Positions 32,975 through 43,097 of a stretch of 64,000 nucleotides of DNA are shown here, one piece after another. The DNA lies in assembly GCF_015694465.1 (NCBI RefSeq), contig NZ_JADQDO010000011.1, positions 38,214 to 102,213 of the forward strand, written 5' to 3'. Source of the stretch: Microvirga alba. GTDB taxonomy: Bacteria > Pseudomonadota > Alphaproteobacteria > Rhizobiales > Beijerinckiaceae. The notes below the pieces were generated by a model. It saw only the letters and a list, made by a program, of their open reading frames with translations, made no database searches and was not told the DNA's origin. Position 1 is the first letter of the stretch; every line of letters begins with the position of its first letter. The position numbers and the translations under genes were made by a program.

Positions 32975-35617
32975 CTAGTCCTCGAACTCCCCGCGGAGGA
33001 TCTCCCGCTTGCCAGCGTGGTTTGAAGGGCCGACGACGCCCTCTTTTTCCATACGCTCCATCATAGAGGCCGCTCGGTTGTAGCCGATCTGCAGCCGTCG
33101 CTGAATGTAAGAGGTCGACGCCTTCCTGTGCCTGAGGACGATGCTGACGGCCTGCTCATAGAGGTCAGTGGATGCGAGACCGAGATCGTCATCCTCCGCT
33201 GGAAGATCGGACATCTCCATCTCCTCCGGTTCCTCGTCGTCGGCCGTCACGGCTTCGAGGTAAACGGGCTCGCCTTGGCGCTTGAGGTGGTTGACCACCT
33301 TCTCCACCTCCTCGTCCGAGCAGAAGGGACCGTGCACGCGTGTGATCCGGCCGCCGCCGGCCATGTACAGCATATCGCCCTGGCCCAGCAACTGCTCGGC
33401 GCCCATCTCGCCTAGGATTGTGCGGCTGTCGATCTTGGACGTGACCTGGAACGAGATCCGGGTCGGGAAGTTCGCCTTGATCGTGCCGGTGATCACGTCC
33501 ACGGAAGGCCGCTGCGTCGCCAGGATCACGTGAATGCCGGCGGCGCGCGCCATTTGGGCCAAGCGCTGGATCGCACCCTCGATTTCCTTGCCGGCCACCA
33601 TCATCAGGTCCGCCATCTCGTCGACGATCACCACGATGAACGGCAACGGATTGAGATCCATCACCTCATCCTCGTAGACCGCCTCGCCGCTCGTCTTGTC
33701 GAAGCCGGTCTGGACCGTGCGGGTGATCACCTCGCCGCGGGACTTGGCTTCGCTCACGCGCGCGTTGAAACCGTCAATGTTGCGTACGCCGAGCTTGGAC
33801 ATCTTGCGGTAGCGGTCCTCCATCTCGCGCACGGCCCAACGCAAGGCGATGATCGCCTTCTTGGGGTCGGTGACCACTGGAGTAAGCAGGTGAGGAATCC
33901 CGTCATAGACCGACAGCTCGAGCATTTTGGGATCGACCATGATCAGGCGGCACCGCTCGGGCGTGAACCGATAAAGGAGCGAAAGGATCATGGTGTTGAT
34001 GGCGACCGATTTACCGGAGCCGGTCGTGCCAGCGACCAAAAGGTGAGGCATGCGGGCGAGATCGGCGATGACGGGCTCGCCGCCGATGGTCTTGCCAAGA
34101 CAGATCGGGAGCTTCTGTGTCGACGCCTTGAAGTCCTCGGTCTCGAGCAGCTCGCGCAGGTAGACGGTCTCCCGTGTTTCATTCGGCAACTCGATGCCAA
34201 TGGCGTTGCGGCCGGGGATCACAGCCACGCGGGCGGACGTGGCGCTCATCGAGCGGGCGATGTCCTCCGAGAGGGCGATGACGCGCGAGGACTTGGTGCC
34301 GGGTGCTGGCTCCAGCTCGTAGAGCGTGACCACCGGACCCGGATGGACGTGAATGACTTCACCCTTCACACCAAAGTCGCGGATGACCTTCTCAACCTTG
34401 CCAGCCCTCTCCTCGAGGATTTCCTCGGTCAGAATCAGCCCCTCGCGCTCCGGCGGCTCGGCAAGGAGCTCGATAGCCGGAAGCTCGTATCCAACGCCTC
34501 TTGCCTGCTCCGGTAGAGGGAAGTCGGTGACGCGCGCCGTTGGGATATGTCCAACCAGAGCAGGTGTCTCCAGCAGGACGCAATCAACGGATGCGCGCGG
34601 CAGGATTGAGGGTTGTGCCGCTGCTGCATCTTTCAGCGACGTTCGGAAGGGCGCGATTTCCTCGCCGAACAGAGCGAGGTATCCCGCGTCGAAGCCCTCC
34701 GCCGTGTCCGCCTCGGAGACCATTTCTCCAGATGCGATTGCTTCTTCCGGCTCAACCCAATCGGGCGTATCCCCTGCGATCGCTTCAGGCTGACCGAACC
34801 CGGCCTCTGGCTCTGCTTCTGCTCCTGCCTTCGTTGGCTCTTCGGCAGGGGGCCTGTCTTCGGGCACGTCGAGCATCGGCTCGGGCTTCAGGGAGACTGC
34901 GAAGCGATACAGACTCGAATGGAATGCGAATGCCGAGAATGCCGGCATCGCGGGAGCGGGCAGCATCAATTCGGCGGGAATCTCGCAAGCGACCTCCTCG
35001 ATCGCCGGAGGGATCTCCGCGTCGGGCGCGGCAATTCCGTCATGCGCAGCTTCCATGTCTGGTGTCTCGGAGATTTCGTCCACCACCGTGACTTCCTCAG
35101 GAGGCGACGCAATCCCGGCCTTGGCGTTCTCTGTCACGCCGGGAGGCAAGTTGGGCTCTTCCACTTCCCCTTCCCTGAGGATCACTGACGCGGGCGTCGC
35201 CACAGGAGAAGGCTCGGCCCTCGACTCAAATGGTGTGGCTCGGGATTCCACCGCAGCCCGCAGCCTCTCAAGACGCTTGCGGATAGCATCCTCACACGAC
35301 CTGTCGGCGGCCCGGGCAAGCCGCGCGGCGTCCGTCGCCTCGCCCGCGGCCAGGGCGACGACGTTGGTTTCGGGCTGCCTCTTGATGAAACGGTCTGGGG
35401 TCCGCGTCGCTCTCACGCCCTTGTCCAGCGCGAAAGCCCGCCACCATCCGGGCTCCGTCTCTCCAGCGGAGGACCACGGTGTTTCCCATGCAAATTCAAT
35501 GCCGCGTCTCCCATCCGAATCGCCCCGATTCTGGACCTCCCGAGAGGTCTCGAAAGCCTTGGCTTCGGACTGAACTGTAGCGGGAAGAAAATCGTTAAGC
35601 TGGAATGAGTTACGCAT
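32975..35617 (-). CDS. ftsK: FtsK/SpoIIIE DNA translocase without membrane domain
   Basis: This is an 880-residue FtsK-family motor. Residues 1 to about 370 are acidic, Pro/Glu-rich and low in hydrophobics, with no membrane helices, unlike classical FtsK with its four N-terminal TM segments. The motor follows with Walker [17 protein letters not shown] and Walker [15 protein letters not shown]. The C-terminal gamma winged helix ([20 protein letters not shown]), which reads KOPS sequences, is intact. It should translocate DNA at septation to resolve chromosome dimers, but without its own membrane anchor. Some Hyphomicrobiales carry such a soluble paralogue beside a TM-containing one. It is a single-gene unit; the ATG at 35617 is the first in frame. 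Confidence 0.9.
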   Translation of the reverse strand: MRNSFQLNDFLPATVQSEAKAFETSREVQNRGDSDGRRGIEFAWETPWSSAGETEPGWWRAFALDKGVRATRTPDRFIKRQPETNVVALAAGEATDAARLARAADRSCEDAIRKRLERLRAAVESRATPFESRAEPSPVATPASVILREGEVEEPNLPPGVTENAKAGIASPPEEVTVVDEISETPDMEAAHDGIAAPDAEIPPAIEEVACEIPAELMLPAPAMPAFSAFAFHSSLYRFAVSLKPEPMLDVPEDRPPAEEPTKAGAEAEPEAGFGQPEAIAGDTPDWVEPEEAIASGEMVSEADTAEGFDAGYLALFGEEIAPFRTSLKDAAAAQPSILPRASVDCVLLETPALVGHIPTARVTDFPLPEQARGVGYELPAIELLAEPPEREGLILTEEILEERAGKVEKVIRDFGVKGEVIHVHPGPVVTLYELEPAPGTKSSRVIALSEDIARSMSATSARVAVIPGRNAIGIELPNETRETVYLRELLETEDFKASTQKLPICLGKTIGGEPVIADLARMPHLLVAGTTGSGKSVAINTMILSLLYRFTPERCRLIMVDPKMLELSVYDGIPHLLTPVVTDPKKAIIALRWAVREMEDRYRKMSKLGVRNIDGFNARVSEAKSRGEVITRTVQTGFDKTSGEAVYEDEVMDLNPLPFIVVIVDEMADLMMVAGKEIEGAIQRLAQMARAAGIHVILATQRPSVDVITGTIKANFPTRISFQVTSKIDSRTILGEMGAEQLLGQGDMLYMAGGGRITRVHGPFCSDEEVEKVVNHLKRQGEPVYLEAVTADDEEPEEMEMSDLPAEDDDLGLASTDLYEQAVSIVLRHRKASTSYIQRRLQIGYNRAASMMERMEKEGVVGPSNHAGKREILRGEFED

Positions 35618-35919
35618 GGGTACTTACAAATCCGTCGATGCTGGAAGCATGGGTCCGTCGTTGCGGCTCGGGAACTCTGGCGGATGCCGGTAAAGACAGA
35701 GTTATTGCCCGAGTGATTGTTCGAGATGACGCTCGTCATCCGCCCCGAGCAAAAATCCGCAAAGCCTGGCGAAACCCGTACGTTGCAGGGGTTTTGAGCA
35801 GATCGACCCTGCCCCATTACGGAATCGTAACCCGGCCGCAATGCAGAAGGCAGTCAGCCAAGCCTACGATCATCCTCGAACCCTCTCGCCGCTCTGTCGG
35901 CGAAAGCGGAGGATCAATC

Positions 35920-36165
35920 ATGAGTTCTGCCCAGAAAGTTGGGGATCAAAAAACAGCGAAGCTTTCGCCTTCGGATCTCACGCAGATCAAACTCGCGGCG
36001 AGAGAATTACGCTCCTCAAACCCTCAAAGTATCTTAGCGGACTTGGTCGAGGAAAAAATCCGGGCGATTGAAAATGAATACCCGGCTCCTTTGCGGACAT
36101 TGTCATCCGCTCCGGGTCGGCGGATCTTCCGTTGGGAGGCCGCCAAGGGCGACCGCACGGTATAG
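35920..36165 (+). CDS. Small hypothetical protein
   Basis: This is an 81-residue protein of unknown family. GGAGGATCAATC directly before the ATG is an excellent ribosome binding site, the main reason to call it. A longer reading from 35605 has no such support. The sequence is charged and helical in the middle (LSPSDLTQIKLAARELRSSN, then ADLVEEKIRAIENEY) with a basic C-terminus (PGRRIFRWEAAKGDRTV), and no membrane segment. It stands alone between ftsK and the hopanoid genes. Confidence 0.55.
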   Translation: MSSAQKVGDQKTAKLSPSDLTQIKLAARELRSSNPQSILADLVEEKIRAIENEYPAPLRTLSSAPGRRIFRWEAAKGDRTV

Positions 36166-36646
36166 ATTGCGAATGAGCCCGACCTGTCATTCTCGCTACA
36201 CGCGCCACCCCTTCCCGGCCGAAAGGATCAGCTATACCGTTTGGTTGTACTTCCGCTTTCGCTTGAGCCTGCGCACGGTCGCTTGAGCTTGGACGTTGGG
36301 CGTGAACTCAATGTATGCCTCAGGTGATCCGGGCAACAAAGCCGACTGAACGGTCCCGCCTCGATGCCTTGTCTTCCCGACATCGCGATTTACAATCAAT
36401 AATAGCGGGGGCGGCCCCGAACAGGCTACCGCCTACGCTCGGTCGAGCCACGGCACAGATCATGCAAAGGTCGCGAGCCCAACGGCCCTCGCGTCTGGCA
36501 GTCGTCCATCGCAGGTCGCAGCCAAGGCGTTTTAGGGCTTGCTACCGACCGCCCCGGGTTCGCTGCCGCGTTTAAAACCGGCGGGTGCACCCGTCTGCGA
36601 CAGCGCGCGGATGAATTCAGCGGCGAAACGAGGCGGTGACTTTAGC
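36166..36646. other. Intergenic upstream of hpnI
   Basis: This is about 480 bases without a recognisable gene. It should contain the hpnIJ promoter. The frame of hpnI stays open back to 36539, with ATGs at 36539 and 36611, so a longer hpnI start cannot be fully excluded. Confidence 0.45.
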
Positions 36647-37795
36647 ATGTGGTCCTGGCCGATTATCGTCTGCCTGATTGCAGTAGGGCTGAGCTCCCTT
36701 CACACGGGAGCGGCGGCCCTTTTCGTCGGGCGCTTCGCGCGACGGAAGGCGCCGGCCCGGATTGAAAGCCCTTCGGTGACAATCCTGAAGCCACTCTGCG
36801 GCGATGAGCCTGGGCTCATGGAGAACCTGGCGTCATTTTGCGCGCAGGACTATTCCGGAGCGATACAAATCATCTTCGGCACCCAGGATCCTGGCGATCC
36901 GGCGATCGACACCGTGAAGGGACTATTGACGAAATTCCCGGGACATACTCTCGAGCTTGTCGTGGATTCCCGTCTGCACGGGGTGAACCGCAAAGTCTCA
37001 AACCTCGTCAACATGGCCGCTTGTATTCGGCATGAGGTCGTGATCCTCGCTGACAGCGACATAAGGGTCGGACCTGGCTACGTCGCGGGCCTCATCGCAG
37101 AACTGGAACGCTCCGGCGTGAACGGCGTGACTTGCCTCTATCACGGCCTCGGCTCTCAAAGCATTTGGTCCCGCCTCTCCGCTCTCGGCATCGATACGCA
37201 TTTTCTACCGAATGTAATCGTCGGTCTCGCTCTGCGACTCGCGCGCCCGTGCCTCGGCTCAACGATCGCTCTCAGGCGAGAGACCCTGAACCGGATCGGA
37301 GGTATGGAGGTCTTCGCCAACGACATGGCGGACGATTATGTGCTGGGGGAAGCGCTTCGCTCAGAGGGTGGCGAAGTCGCAGTTCCATCATTCCTCATAG
37401 GCCATGTTTGTGGCGAGTGCTCCTGGGGGGAACTCTGGGGGCACGAGCTGCGGTGGGCGCGTACCATCAGGAGCATCGACCCTGTCGGCCATGCAGCCTC
37501 GATCATCACTCACGGATTGCCGTGGGCGCTGATGGCCGTTCTCCTCGGCGGTGGCTTAGCCGCCACGGCGGCTGTGTTTCTTGTGGTCACCTCTCGGATC
37601 TTGCTTTGCATGCGGATCGAGCGGGCTTTCGGCCTTGTGCCCCACCCGTACTGGCTCCTGCCGTTCCGCGACCTACTTTCCTTCACAGTGTTTATTGCGA
37701 GCTTCATCGGGCGGAGCGTGACCTGGAAGGGACACAGCTACCGCATGGAAGCCAAAGCCAACCTCGTTCCTAAACGGAGGTCAGCCTCGCCATGA
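36647..37795 (+). CDS. hpnI: Hopanoid glycosyltransferase HpnI
   Basis: This is a 382-residue membrane-associated family 2-type glycosyltransferase. HpnI adds N-acetylglucosamine to bacteriohopanetetrol on the way to cyclitol-ether or glucosamine hopanoids. The N-terminal helix is followed by SVTILKPLCGDEPGL. The metal site is DSDIRVGPGY, DDYVLGEAL is a conserved acidic motif, and HELRWARTIR is the Q/RxxRW-like element; C-terminal helices anchor the protein. The ATG at 36647 begins the expected N-terminal helix with GAGGCGG upstream; 36611 is an alternative. The stop overlaps the hpnJ start. Downstream HpnK and HpnJ complete the pathway. Confidence 0.88.
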   Translation: MWSWPIIVCLIAVGLSSLHTGAAALFVGRFARRKAPARIESPSVTILKPLCGDEPGLMENLASFCAQDYSGAIQIIFGTQDPGDPAIDTVKGLLTKFPGHTLELVVDSRLHGVNRKVSNLVNMAACIRHEVVILADSDIRVGPGYVAGLIAELERSGVNGVTCLYHGLGSQSIWSRLSALGIDTHFLPNVIVGLALRLARPCLGSTIALRRETLNRIGGMEVFANDMADDYVLGEALRSEGGEVAVPSFLIGHVCGECSWGELWGHELRWARTIRSIDPVGHAASIITHGLPWALMAVLLGGGLAATAAVFLVVTSRILLCMRIERAFGLVPHPYWLLPFRDLLSFTVFIASFIGRSVTWKGHSYRMEAKANLVPKRRSASP

Positions 37796-39222
37796 TGCGG
37801 ACGCTTTTTCTTCAGGCGCCGTCCTTCGACGGTTTCGACGGTGGCGCCGGTGCTCGCTACCAGATGCGGCGCGAGGTCCGCTCGTTTTGGTATCCGACGT
37901 GGCTCGCCCAACCCGCCGCAATGGTCGATGGTAGTAAGCTGATCGATGCGCCGCCGCACCGCCTCACATTCGCGGACATTGCCCCTTATGCGCGCACATA
38001 CGAACTTCTTGTCCTGCATACCTCGACGCCGTCCTTCAACTCGGATGTGAGGACAGCGCAGGCACTGAAGGAGCTGAATCCGGACCTGAAGGTCGGGCTC
38101 ATCGGCGCCAAGGTTGCGGTTGAGCCGGAGGAAAGCCTGAAGGCGTGTCATGCCATCGACTTCGTCGCGCGCAACGAGTTCGACTTCACGATCAAGGAGG
38201 TGGCCGAGGGCCGCGATTGGAACCGCATCGATGGGCTCTCCTATCGCAATGACGAAGGAGTGATCGTTCACAACCCCGACCGCGCGATCCTCGAGAACAT
38301 GGACACCCTGCCCTTCGTGACGCCCGTCTATAAACGCGATCTTGTGATCGAGAACTATTTCGGCGGGTACCTCAAACATCCCTACATTTCGTTTTATACG
38401 GGGCGAGGTTGTAAGTCCCGTTGCACGTTCTGCCTCTGGCCTCAGACCGTCGGAGGTCATCATTACCGCACCCGCAGCATCGGGCATGTGATGGAAGAAC
38501 TCACGTGGGCGAAGGCGGCTTTCCCTCAAGTCAAAGAATTCTTCTTCGACGACGACACGCTGACTGACAACATTCCGCGCGTTGAAGCGCTGGCCCGAGA
38601 AATCGGCAGGCTTGGACTTACCTGGTCCTGCAACGCAAAAGCGAACGTGCCGCGTAGCACACTAAAGGTCATGAAGGATAACGGCCTGCGTCTCCTGCTG
38701 GTCGGCTATGAGTCCGGTAACCAGCAGATCCTGCACAACATTAAAAAGGGGATGAGGGTCGATGTGGCCCGTCGCTTTACCAAGGACTGCCATGAACTCG
38801 GCATCGTCATCCACGGCACCTTCATTCTTGGCTTACCCGGCGAGTCGAAGGAGACAATCGAGGAGACGATCCGTTTCGCGAATGAGATCAACCCGCACAC
38901 GATACAGGTCTCATTGGCAGCACCCTACCCCGGCACCTTCCTTTACCGGCAGGCCCAGGACACCGGGTGGCTTCATGACACCGATGCCGAACTCCTGACC
39001 GACCACGGGACGCAAATTGCAGCCCTGAGTTACCCGCATCTCAGCCACACTGAGATTTTTGAGTCGGTGGAGCAATTCTACCGACGGTTCTATTTCCGTG
39101 CGCCCAAGATTGCTTCGATCGTGGGAGAGATGGTCCGAAGTCCCGAGATGATGAGGCGTCGCCTGCGTGAGGGAGTCGAGTTCTTCCGTTTTCTCCGGGA
39201 TCGGGGCGAAACCTCAACCTGA
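37792..39222 (+). CDS. hpnJ: Hopanoid radical SAM protein HpnJ
   Basis: This is a 476-residue radical SAM enzyme of the hopanoid HpnJ type, which contracts the glucosamine ring to the cyclitol ether. An N-terminal B12-binding-like domain (PSFNSDVRTAQALKELNPDL) is followed by the [4Fe-4S] motif in GRGCKSRCTFCLWPQ, and LVGYESGNQQIL follows the SAM site. The last 130 residues contain the family-specific QFYRRFYFRAPKIA. It overlaps hpnI by four bases and is convergent with hpnN, only 15 bases away. Presence of hpnI, hpnJ and hpnK together predicts bacteriohopanetetrol cyclitol ether production. Confidence 0.93.
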   Translation: MMRTLFLQAPSFDGFDGGAGARYQMRREVRSFWYPTWLAQPAAMVDGSKLIDAPPHRLTFADIAPYARTYELLVLHTSTPSFNSDVRTAQALKELNPDLKVGLIGAKVAVEPEESLKACHAIDFVARNEFDFTIKEVAEGRDWNRIDGLSYRNDEGVIVHNPDRAILENMDTLPFVTPVYKRDLVIENYFGGYLKHPYISFYTGRGCKSRCTFCLWPQTVGGHHYRTRSIGHVMEELTWAKAAFPQVKEFFFDDDTLTDNIPRVEALAREIGRLGLTWSCNAKANVPRSTLKVMKDNGLRLLLVGYESGNQQILHNIKKGMRVDVARRFTKDCHELGIVIHGTFILGLPGESKETIEETIRFANEINPHTIQVSLAAPYPGTFLYRQAQDTGWLHDTDAELLTDHGTQIAALSYPHLSHTEIFESVEQFYRRFYFRAPKIASIVGEMVRSPEMMRRRLREGVEFFRFLRDRGETST

Positions 39223-39237
39223 CCCGCGCTTTCTCGG

Positions 39238-41838
39238 TCATGTCACGGCATCGCTGGCTTCATGCGGTGGGCCAAGGAAGGCCGGCACCACGATGAAGGC
39301 TGAAAGGAGTGTGAAGAACAGCGACAAAGCCAAAAGTAAACCCATGCTTGCTGTTCCAGGATGGCTCGAGAAGCAGAGGCTGCCGAACGCGATACCAGTG
39401 GTGAGCGCGCTGAAGAAGATTGCCCGCGTCAAGCTGGAAGCCAGCATGTCGGACACCCCCGCCCGCCAGGCGATGATGTAGTAGATATGGAAGGCGACCC
39501 CAACGGCGAGCATGAGCGGCAAGGCGATGATGTTCGCGAAATTGAGGGAAAGGCCGAGAAGAGACGCCGTCTCCAGCGTCAGGATCGTGGCCAACACGAG
39601 GGGGCCAAGAGCATGGGAGACATCGCGCAGGCTTCGGAGCGTGACCCATAGGATCAAGAAAATCGCGACCAGGGAAAACAGCGCCGCCTCGATGAACGCG
39701 CGGACGACCGTGCGACCGGATTCCACGATCACGATGGGGGTTCCCGTGGCATGAGGTGCGACCGCGTGGACCGCATTCGCGAACTTGGCAAGCGCCACAT
39801 CGTCGTTGGCCTCTCCTTTCGGAAAAACCTCGATCCTCGCGCGCCCATCTGCAGCGATCCAGTCAGCCACGAGATCACGGGGGAGATTTTCGCGCGTGAT
39901 CGGCTCGGCACTCAGGAGCAAGCGAAGCCGATCGAGAAACCGGCGCCAATCGATGAACACCGCCGCTTCAGCGGCGTTCCGCTTCGAAGGGGAAGCCGCG
40001 GCAAGTTGATCGAGAACAGTCGCGAGACGCCGGGCCTGATCCTCGGCCAGACCGGCCCGTGCCCCTGCAGCATCGCGCAGCATCGTCGCGGTCTGGCTCA
40101 GGGTCGCGATATTTTCGGCATCCGTTGGAGGTGTCATCACTTCAGTCGGGTGTAGTGCCGGGGCGAGTTTGAGAGTCGCCTCGCGGATATCGCTGAGCTT
40201 CTGATCCTGATCGTCCGGAATGAAGCTCGCAAGCGTCATGGTACGCGAGACTTCCGGTAGTGCCCGAAGCTTGGCGGCAAGCGTCTCGGAATCCTGCAGG
40301 GATGGCGCCAAGACATCGATGGTGTTCGGGGTGGTCTCGGGGCTCTTCGCCAAGTCCAGGAATGTCGCGACAGATTCCACATGCTTGTCGCGCAGATTCA
40401 TCGGGTTGGAGTCGAATGGGATGTTGATCAGCAGCGGCGATCCGACCGTGACCGCAAGAAACGTCGCCATGATCACGAGGCGACGATGGTCATGAATCCA
40501 GTGGTCGAGTGTGGCCAGCGATGTTGTCTCGATGGACCTTGGTTCGGCCGGTGGCCGAAGGACGGTGATGAGCGCCGGAAGCAGCGTCAGGTTTGCAACA
40601 TAGGCAATCACCATGCCGATGCCGGCGATCAGCCCCAGCTCGGACACCCCTCGGAACTCCGTGGGCAAGAAAGAAAAGAAGCCCGCGAGAAGCGAGATCG
40701 CCGCCAAGGTAAGCGACCCGCCGACGCCTCTCGCCGCAGCAACAAGAGCTGTTGGCAGATCGTCCAGCGCATGGCGCTCGGCGCGGTAACGCATGGTGAA
40801 CTGGATCCCGAAATCGATGCCGAGCCCCACGAACAGGGCAGCGAACGCGACCGAGATGAGGTTGAATTCACCGACCAGCAGCAGACCGATGCCGGTTGTC
40901 ACGATGATGCCCACAAGAAGCGTTGCCAGAACGGCAAAGATGATCCGTCCATAACGGAGGGCGAAATAAAGGATGAGGCCAATGGCCGCGAGGGTCAGAG
41001 TCGTGTTGAGCACGACGTTTTCCGCCAATGTCCCGAACTCATCGTCTGCGATCGGAACAGAGCCTGTCAGACGCACGCGTACGCCGCGGTCGGGCGTCAG
41101 TCCAAGGCCGCCCACGGTTCGCCGTATGAGATCGGTTGCCTCCGCGCCGGGCTGCAACGCGCTGTGATCGAGAATGGGGTCGATCAGGACAAAGCGCCTC
41201 AACTCACCTACCCCGATTTTTCCGCCGGATAGCAAAGTCCGCCAGGAGAGCCGGGCGGGCTGACCTGCGAGCACGCGCTCAAGTACGTTAGACAGGGCCG
41301 TCATCGGTCCGGTTAGCTCGTCAAGCTTCATCTGGCCTGCCTGAACGCCCTGTAACCCGAACGACAGGGTCTGCAAGAAGCCGCGCAGGCTTGGATCGAC
41401 GGCGAGGTGTTCGAGAAGGCCCTGCTGCGCAATAAGCGCTTCTGTCGTGCGGGTGAGCTCCTCTATCGGCAAAAACAGAAGGCCGTTCTTGGCGAAGAAA
41501 GGATTGCTGGCCGGTTGCCGCACCCTGCGGAAGGTGCCGCCATGCTGCATGAGCGCGGCGGTGAGCCTCTCGGCCGCCTCATCGGCCAGTTCGGGCGTCT
41601 CTCCATCAACGACGGCGACAATGGGATTCGTACGCTGCGGGAATGCCGTGTCGATGGCGATCTCGTCCTGGCGCCAGGCCACGTATGGTGAAATCAACCG
41701 CGCCGTATCGGTGTTGATCGTGAAGCGCTTCACCGCAACGGAAAGGCTGAGCAGGGTGAGGACGCTCGCGACAGCGATGACCAGCCACGGGCCACGGATG
41801 CACAGTGCTACGACGCGCTCGATCAAGGATTTTGGCAT
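39238..41838 (-). CDS. hpnN: Hopanoid RND-family transporter HpnN
   Basis: This is an 866-residue RND/MMPL-type transporter that moves hopanoids to the outer membrane. Helix 1 (PWLVIAVASVLTLLSLSVAV) is followed by a large periplasmic loop. A block of five helices includes FVGLGIDFGIQFTMRYRAE, the SSD-like segment. A second periplasmic loop and the last helix block (LMLAVGVAFHIYYII) follow. Size and two-fold symmetry fit HpnN. It is the only minus-strand gene between hpnJ and ispH, transcribed divergently from ispH-hpnH with a 286-base gap that contains a strong palindrome. Confidence 0.92.
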   Translation of the reverse strand: MPKSLIERVVALCIRGPWLVIAVASVLTLLSLSVAVKRFTINTDTARLISPYVAWRQDEIAIDTAFPQRTNPIVAVVDGETPELADEAAERLTAALMQHGGTFRRVRQPASNPFFAKNGLLFLPIEELTRTTEALIAQQGLLEHLAVDPSLRGFLQTLSFGLQGVQAGQMKLDELTGPMTALSNVLERVLAGQPARLSWRTLLSGGKIGVGELRRFVLIDPILDHSALQPGAEATDLIRRTVGGLGLTPDRGVRVRLTGSVPIADDEFGTLAENVVLNTTLTLAAIGLILYFALRYGRIIFAVLATLLVGIIVTTGIGLLLVGEFNLISVAFAALFVGLGIDFGIQFTMRYRAERHALDDLPTALVAAARGVGGSLTLAAISLLAGFFSFLPTEFRGVSELGLIAGIGMVIAYVANLTLLPALITVLRPPAEPRSIETTSLATLDHWIHDHRRLVIMATFLAVTVGSPLLINIPFDSNPMNLRDKHVESVATFLDLAKSPETTPNTIDVLAPSLQDSETLAAKLRALPEVSRTMTLASFIPDDQDQKLSDIREATLKLAPALHPTEVMTPPTDAENIATLSQTATMLRDAAGARAGLAEDQARRLATVLDQLAAASPSKRNAAEAAVFIDWRRFLDRLRLLLSAEPITRENLPRDLVADWIAADGRARIEVFPKGEANDDVALAKFANAVHAVAPHATGTPIVIVESGRTVVRAFIEAALFSLVAIFLILWVTLRSLRDVSHALGPLVLATILTLETASLLGLSLNFANIIALPLMLAVGVAFHIYYIIAWRAGVSDMLASSLTRAIFFSALTTGIAFGSLCFSSHPGTASMGLLLALSLFFTLLSAFIVVPAFLGPPHEASDAVT

Positions 41839-41884
41839 CAGGATCTGGATATGCCCTCCCGATGAGAAGTGAAGCGCCTTCCCT

Positions 41885-41911
41885 CAGTACTATAGCGCCC
41901 TATAGTGACTG
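41885..41911. promoter_or_regulatory. Palindrome between hpnN and ispH
   Basis: CAGT-ACTATAG, a CGCC centre and CTATAGT-G-ACTG form an inverted repeat of 11 paired bases per side with one bulge. The inner CTATAG arms are exact. It lies about 50 bases upstream of hpnN and 215 of ispH, so it could be an operator or a stem in the hpnN leader. No T-run follows, so it does not look like a terminator. Confidence 0.45.
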
Positions 41912-42125
41912 GGGTGGTATCATCGACGATCAGACAACATTCACTGCCACTTCCGCAATAATCCTTACGATATGTTGCGGCACGGTTGGTGGCCTGCCTA
42001 CAAAGTAAATTGGATTATTCGGTCGCGAATTGAAGTGGAAGGTCTGAAGATCAAGGATCGACAGCAGATACCTTGGATATCTTGGCGGTGACCAGAGCTC
42101 AACCTTGAGCATAAGAGTATAGGAT

Positions 42126-43055
42126 ATGAAAATCATCCTCGCTCAGCCCCGTGGTTTTTGCGCTGGCGTTGTTCGTGCGATCGAGATCGTGGAACGCGCA
42201 CTCATCAAGTATGGTGCTCCCGTCTACGTCCGTCACGAGATCGTTCACAACCGCTACGTTGTCGAGAGCCTGGAGCGGAAGGGCGCCTGCTTCGTCGATG
42301 ATCTCAGCGAAGTTCCGGACGGGGCGGTCGTGATTTTCAGCGCCCATGGCGTGCCTCGTGCCGTCATGGCGGAGGCGCAAGCGAGGCAATTACCAGCTCT
42401 GGATGCGACATGCCCGCTGGTGACCAAGGTCCATAATCAGGGCCGGCGCTATGTCGAGCAACGGCGCACGCTGGTGCTGATCGGTCATGCGGGGCACCCT
42501 GAGGTGGAAGGCACGCTCGGGCAGGTCGAAGGTGTCGTCCATCTTGTGCAGAATCTGGCCGACGTGGAGTCGCTCGGCCTTCCGCCTGACACGCCCATAG
42601 CATACGTGACCCAGACGACCCTCAGCGTCGACGACACGCGCTCGATCATCACCGCGCTCAGGCATCGATTTTCTGATGTGGTCGGTCCCGACACGAAAGA
42701 CATTTGTTACGCCACGCAAAACCGTCAAGTTGCTCTGCGGCAGCTCTGCCGTATCGCCGATCTCATTCTCGTTGTCGGCGCGCGTAATAGCTCTAATTCC
42801 AATCGCCTGCTTGAGATTGGGGTAGAGGCGGGGATTCCGAGCTACCTCGTAGCCGACGGTTCGGACATCAATCCAAGCTGGCTCGATCACGTTGAGGTGG
42901 TCGGGGTGACCGCCGGAGCCTCGGCACCTGAAGTCCTCGTGGAGAATGTTATCGAAGCGCTCCGCTGCGCTGTCGGACATGTGGAGGTTTCGATCCTCCC
43001 GGGGGTTGAGGAAACCGTCAATTTTCGCCTGCCGGCGGAGCTCATGGCGGTTTGA
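42126..43055 (+). CDS. ispH: 4-hydroxy-3-methylbut-2-enyl diphosphate reductase
   Basis: This is a 309-residue IspH (LytB), the last enzyme of the MEP pathway, making IPP and DMAPP. The three Fe-S cysteines are in [20 protein letters not shown] and [10 protein letters not shown]. Conserved histidines lie in RHEIVHN and GHAGHPEV, and the S-x-N triad in [10 protein letters not shown]. Length is typical. It precedes hpnH and is transcribed with it. An isoprenoid enzyme inside a hopanoid cluster supplies precursor for squalene. Confidence 0.95.
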   Translation: MKIILAQPRGFCAGVVRAIEIVERALIKYGAPVYVRHEIVHNRYVVESLERKGACFVDDLSEVPDGAVVIFSAHGVPRAVMAEAQARQLPALDATCPLVTKVHNQGRRYVEQRRTLVLIGHAGHPEVEGTLGQVEGVVHLVQNLADVESLGLPPDTPIAYVTQTTLSVDDTRSIITALRHRFSDVVGPDTKDICYATQNRQVALRQLCRIADLILVVGARNSSNSNRLLEIGVEAGIPSYLVADGSDINPSWLDHVEVVGVTAGASAPEVLVENVIEALRCAVGHVEVSILPGVEETVNFRLPAELMAV

Positions 43056-43097
43056 GACGCAATTGCCGTAGCAACACTGCTCAACAAGGAGTCGCCC

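Noticed and set aside
35605..36165. Longer 186-codon version of the small gene upstream of hpnI
   Set aside because: The extension begins inside the ftsK start region without a ribosome site, whereas the ATG at 35920 has a near-ideal one.
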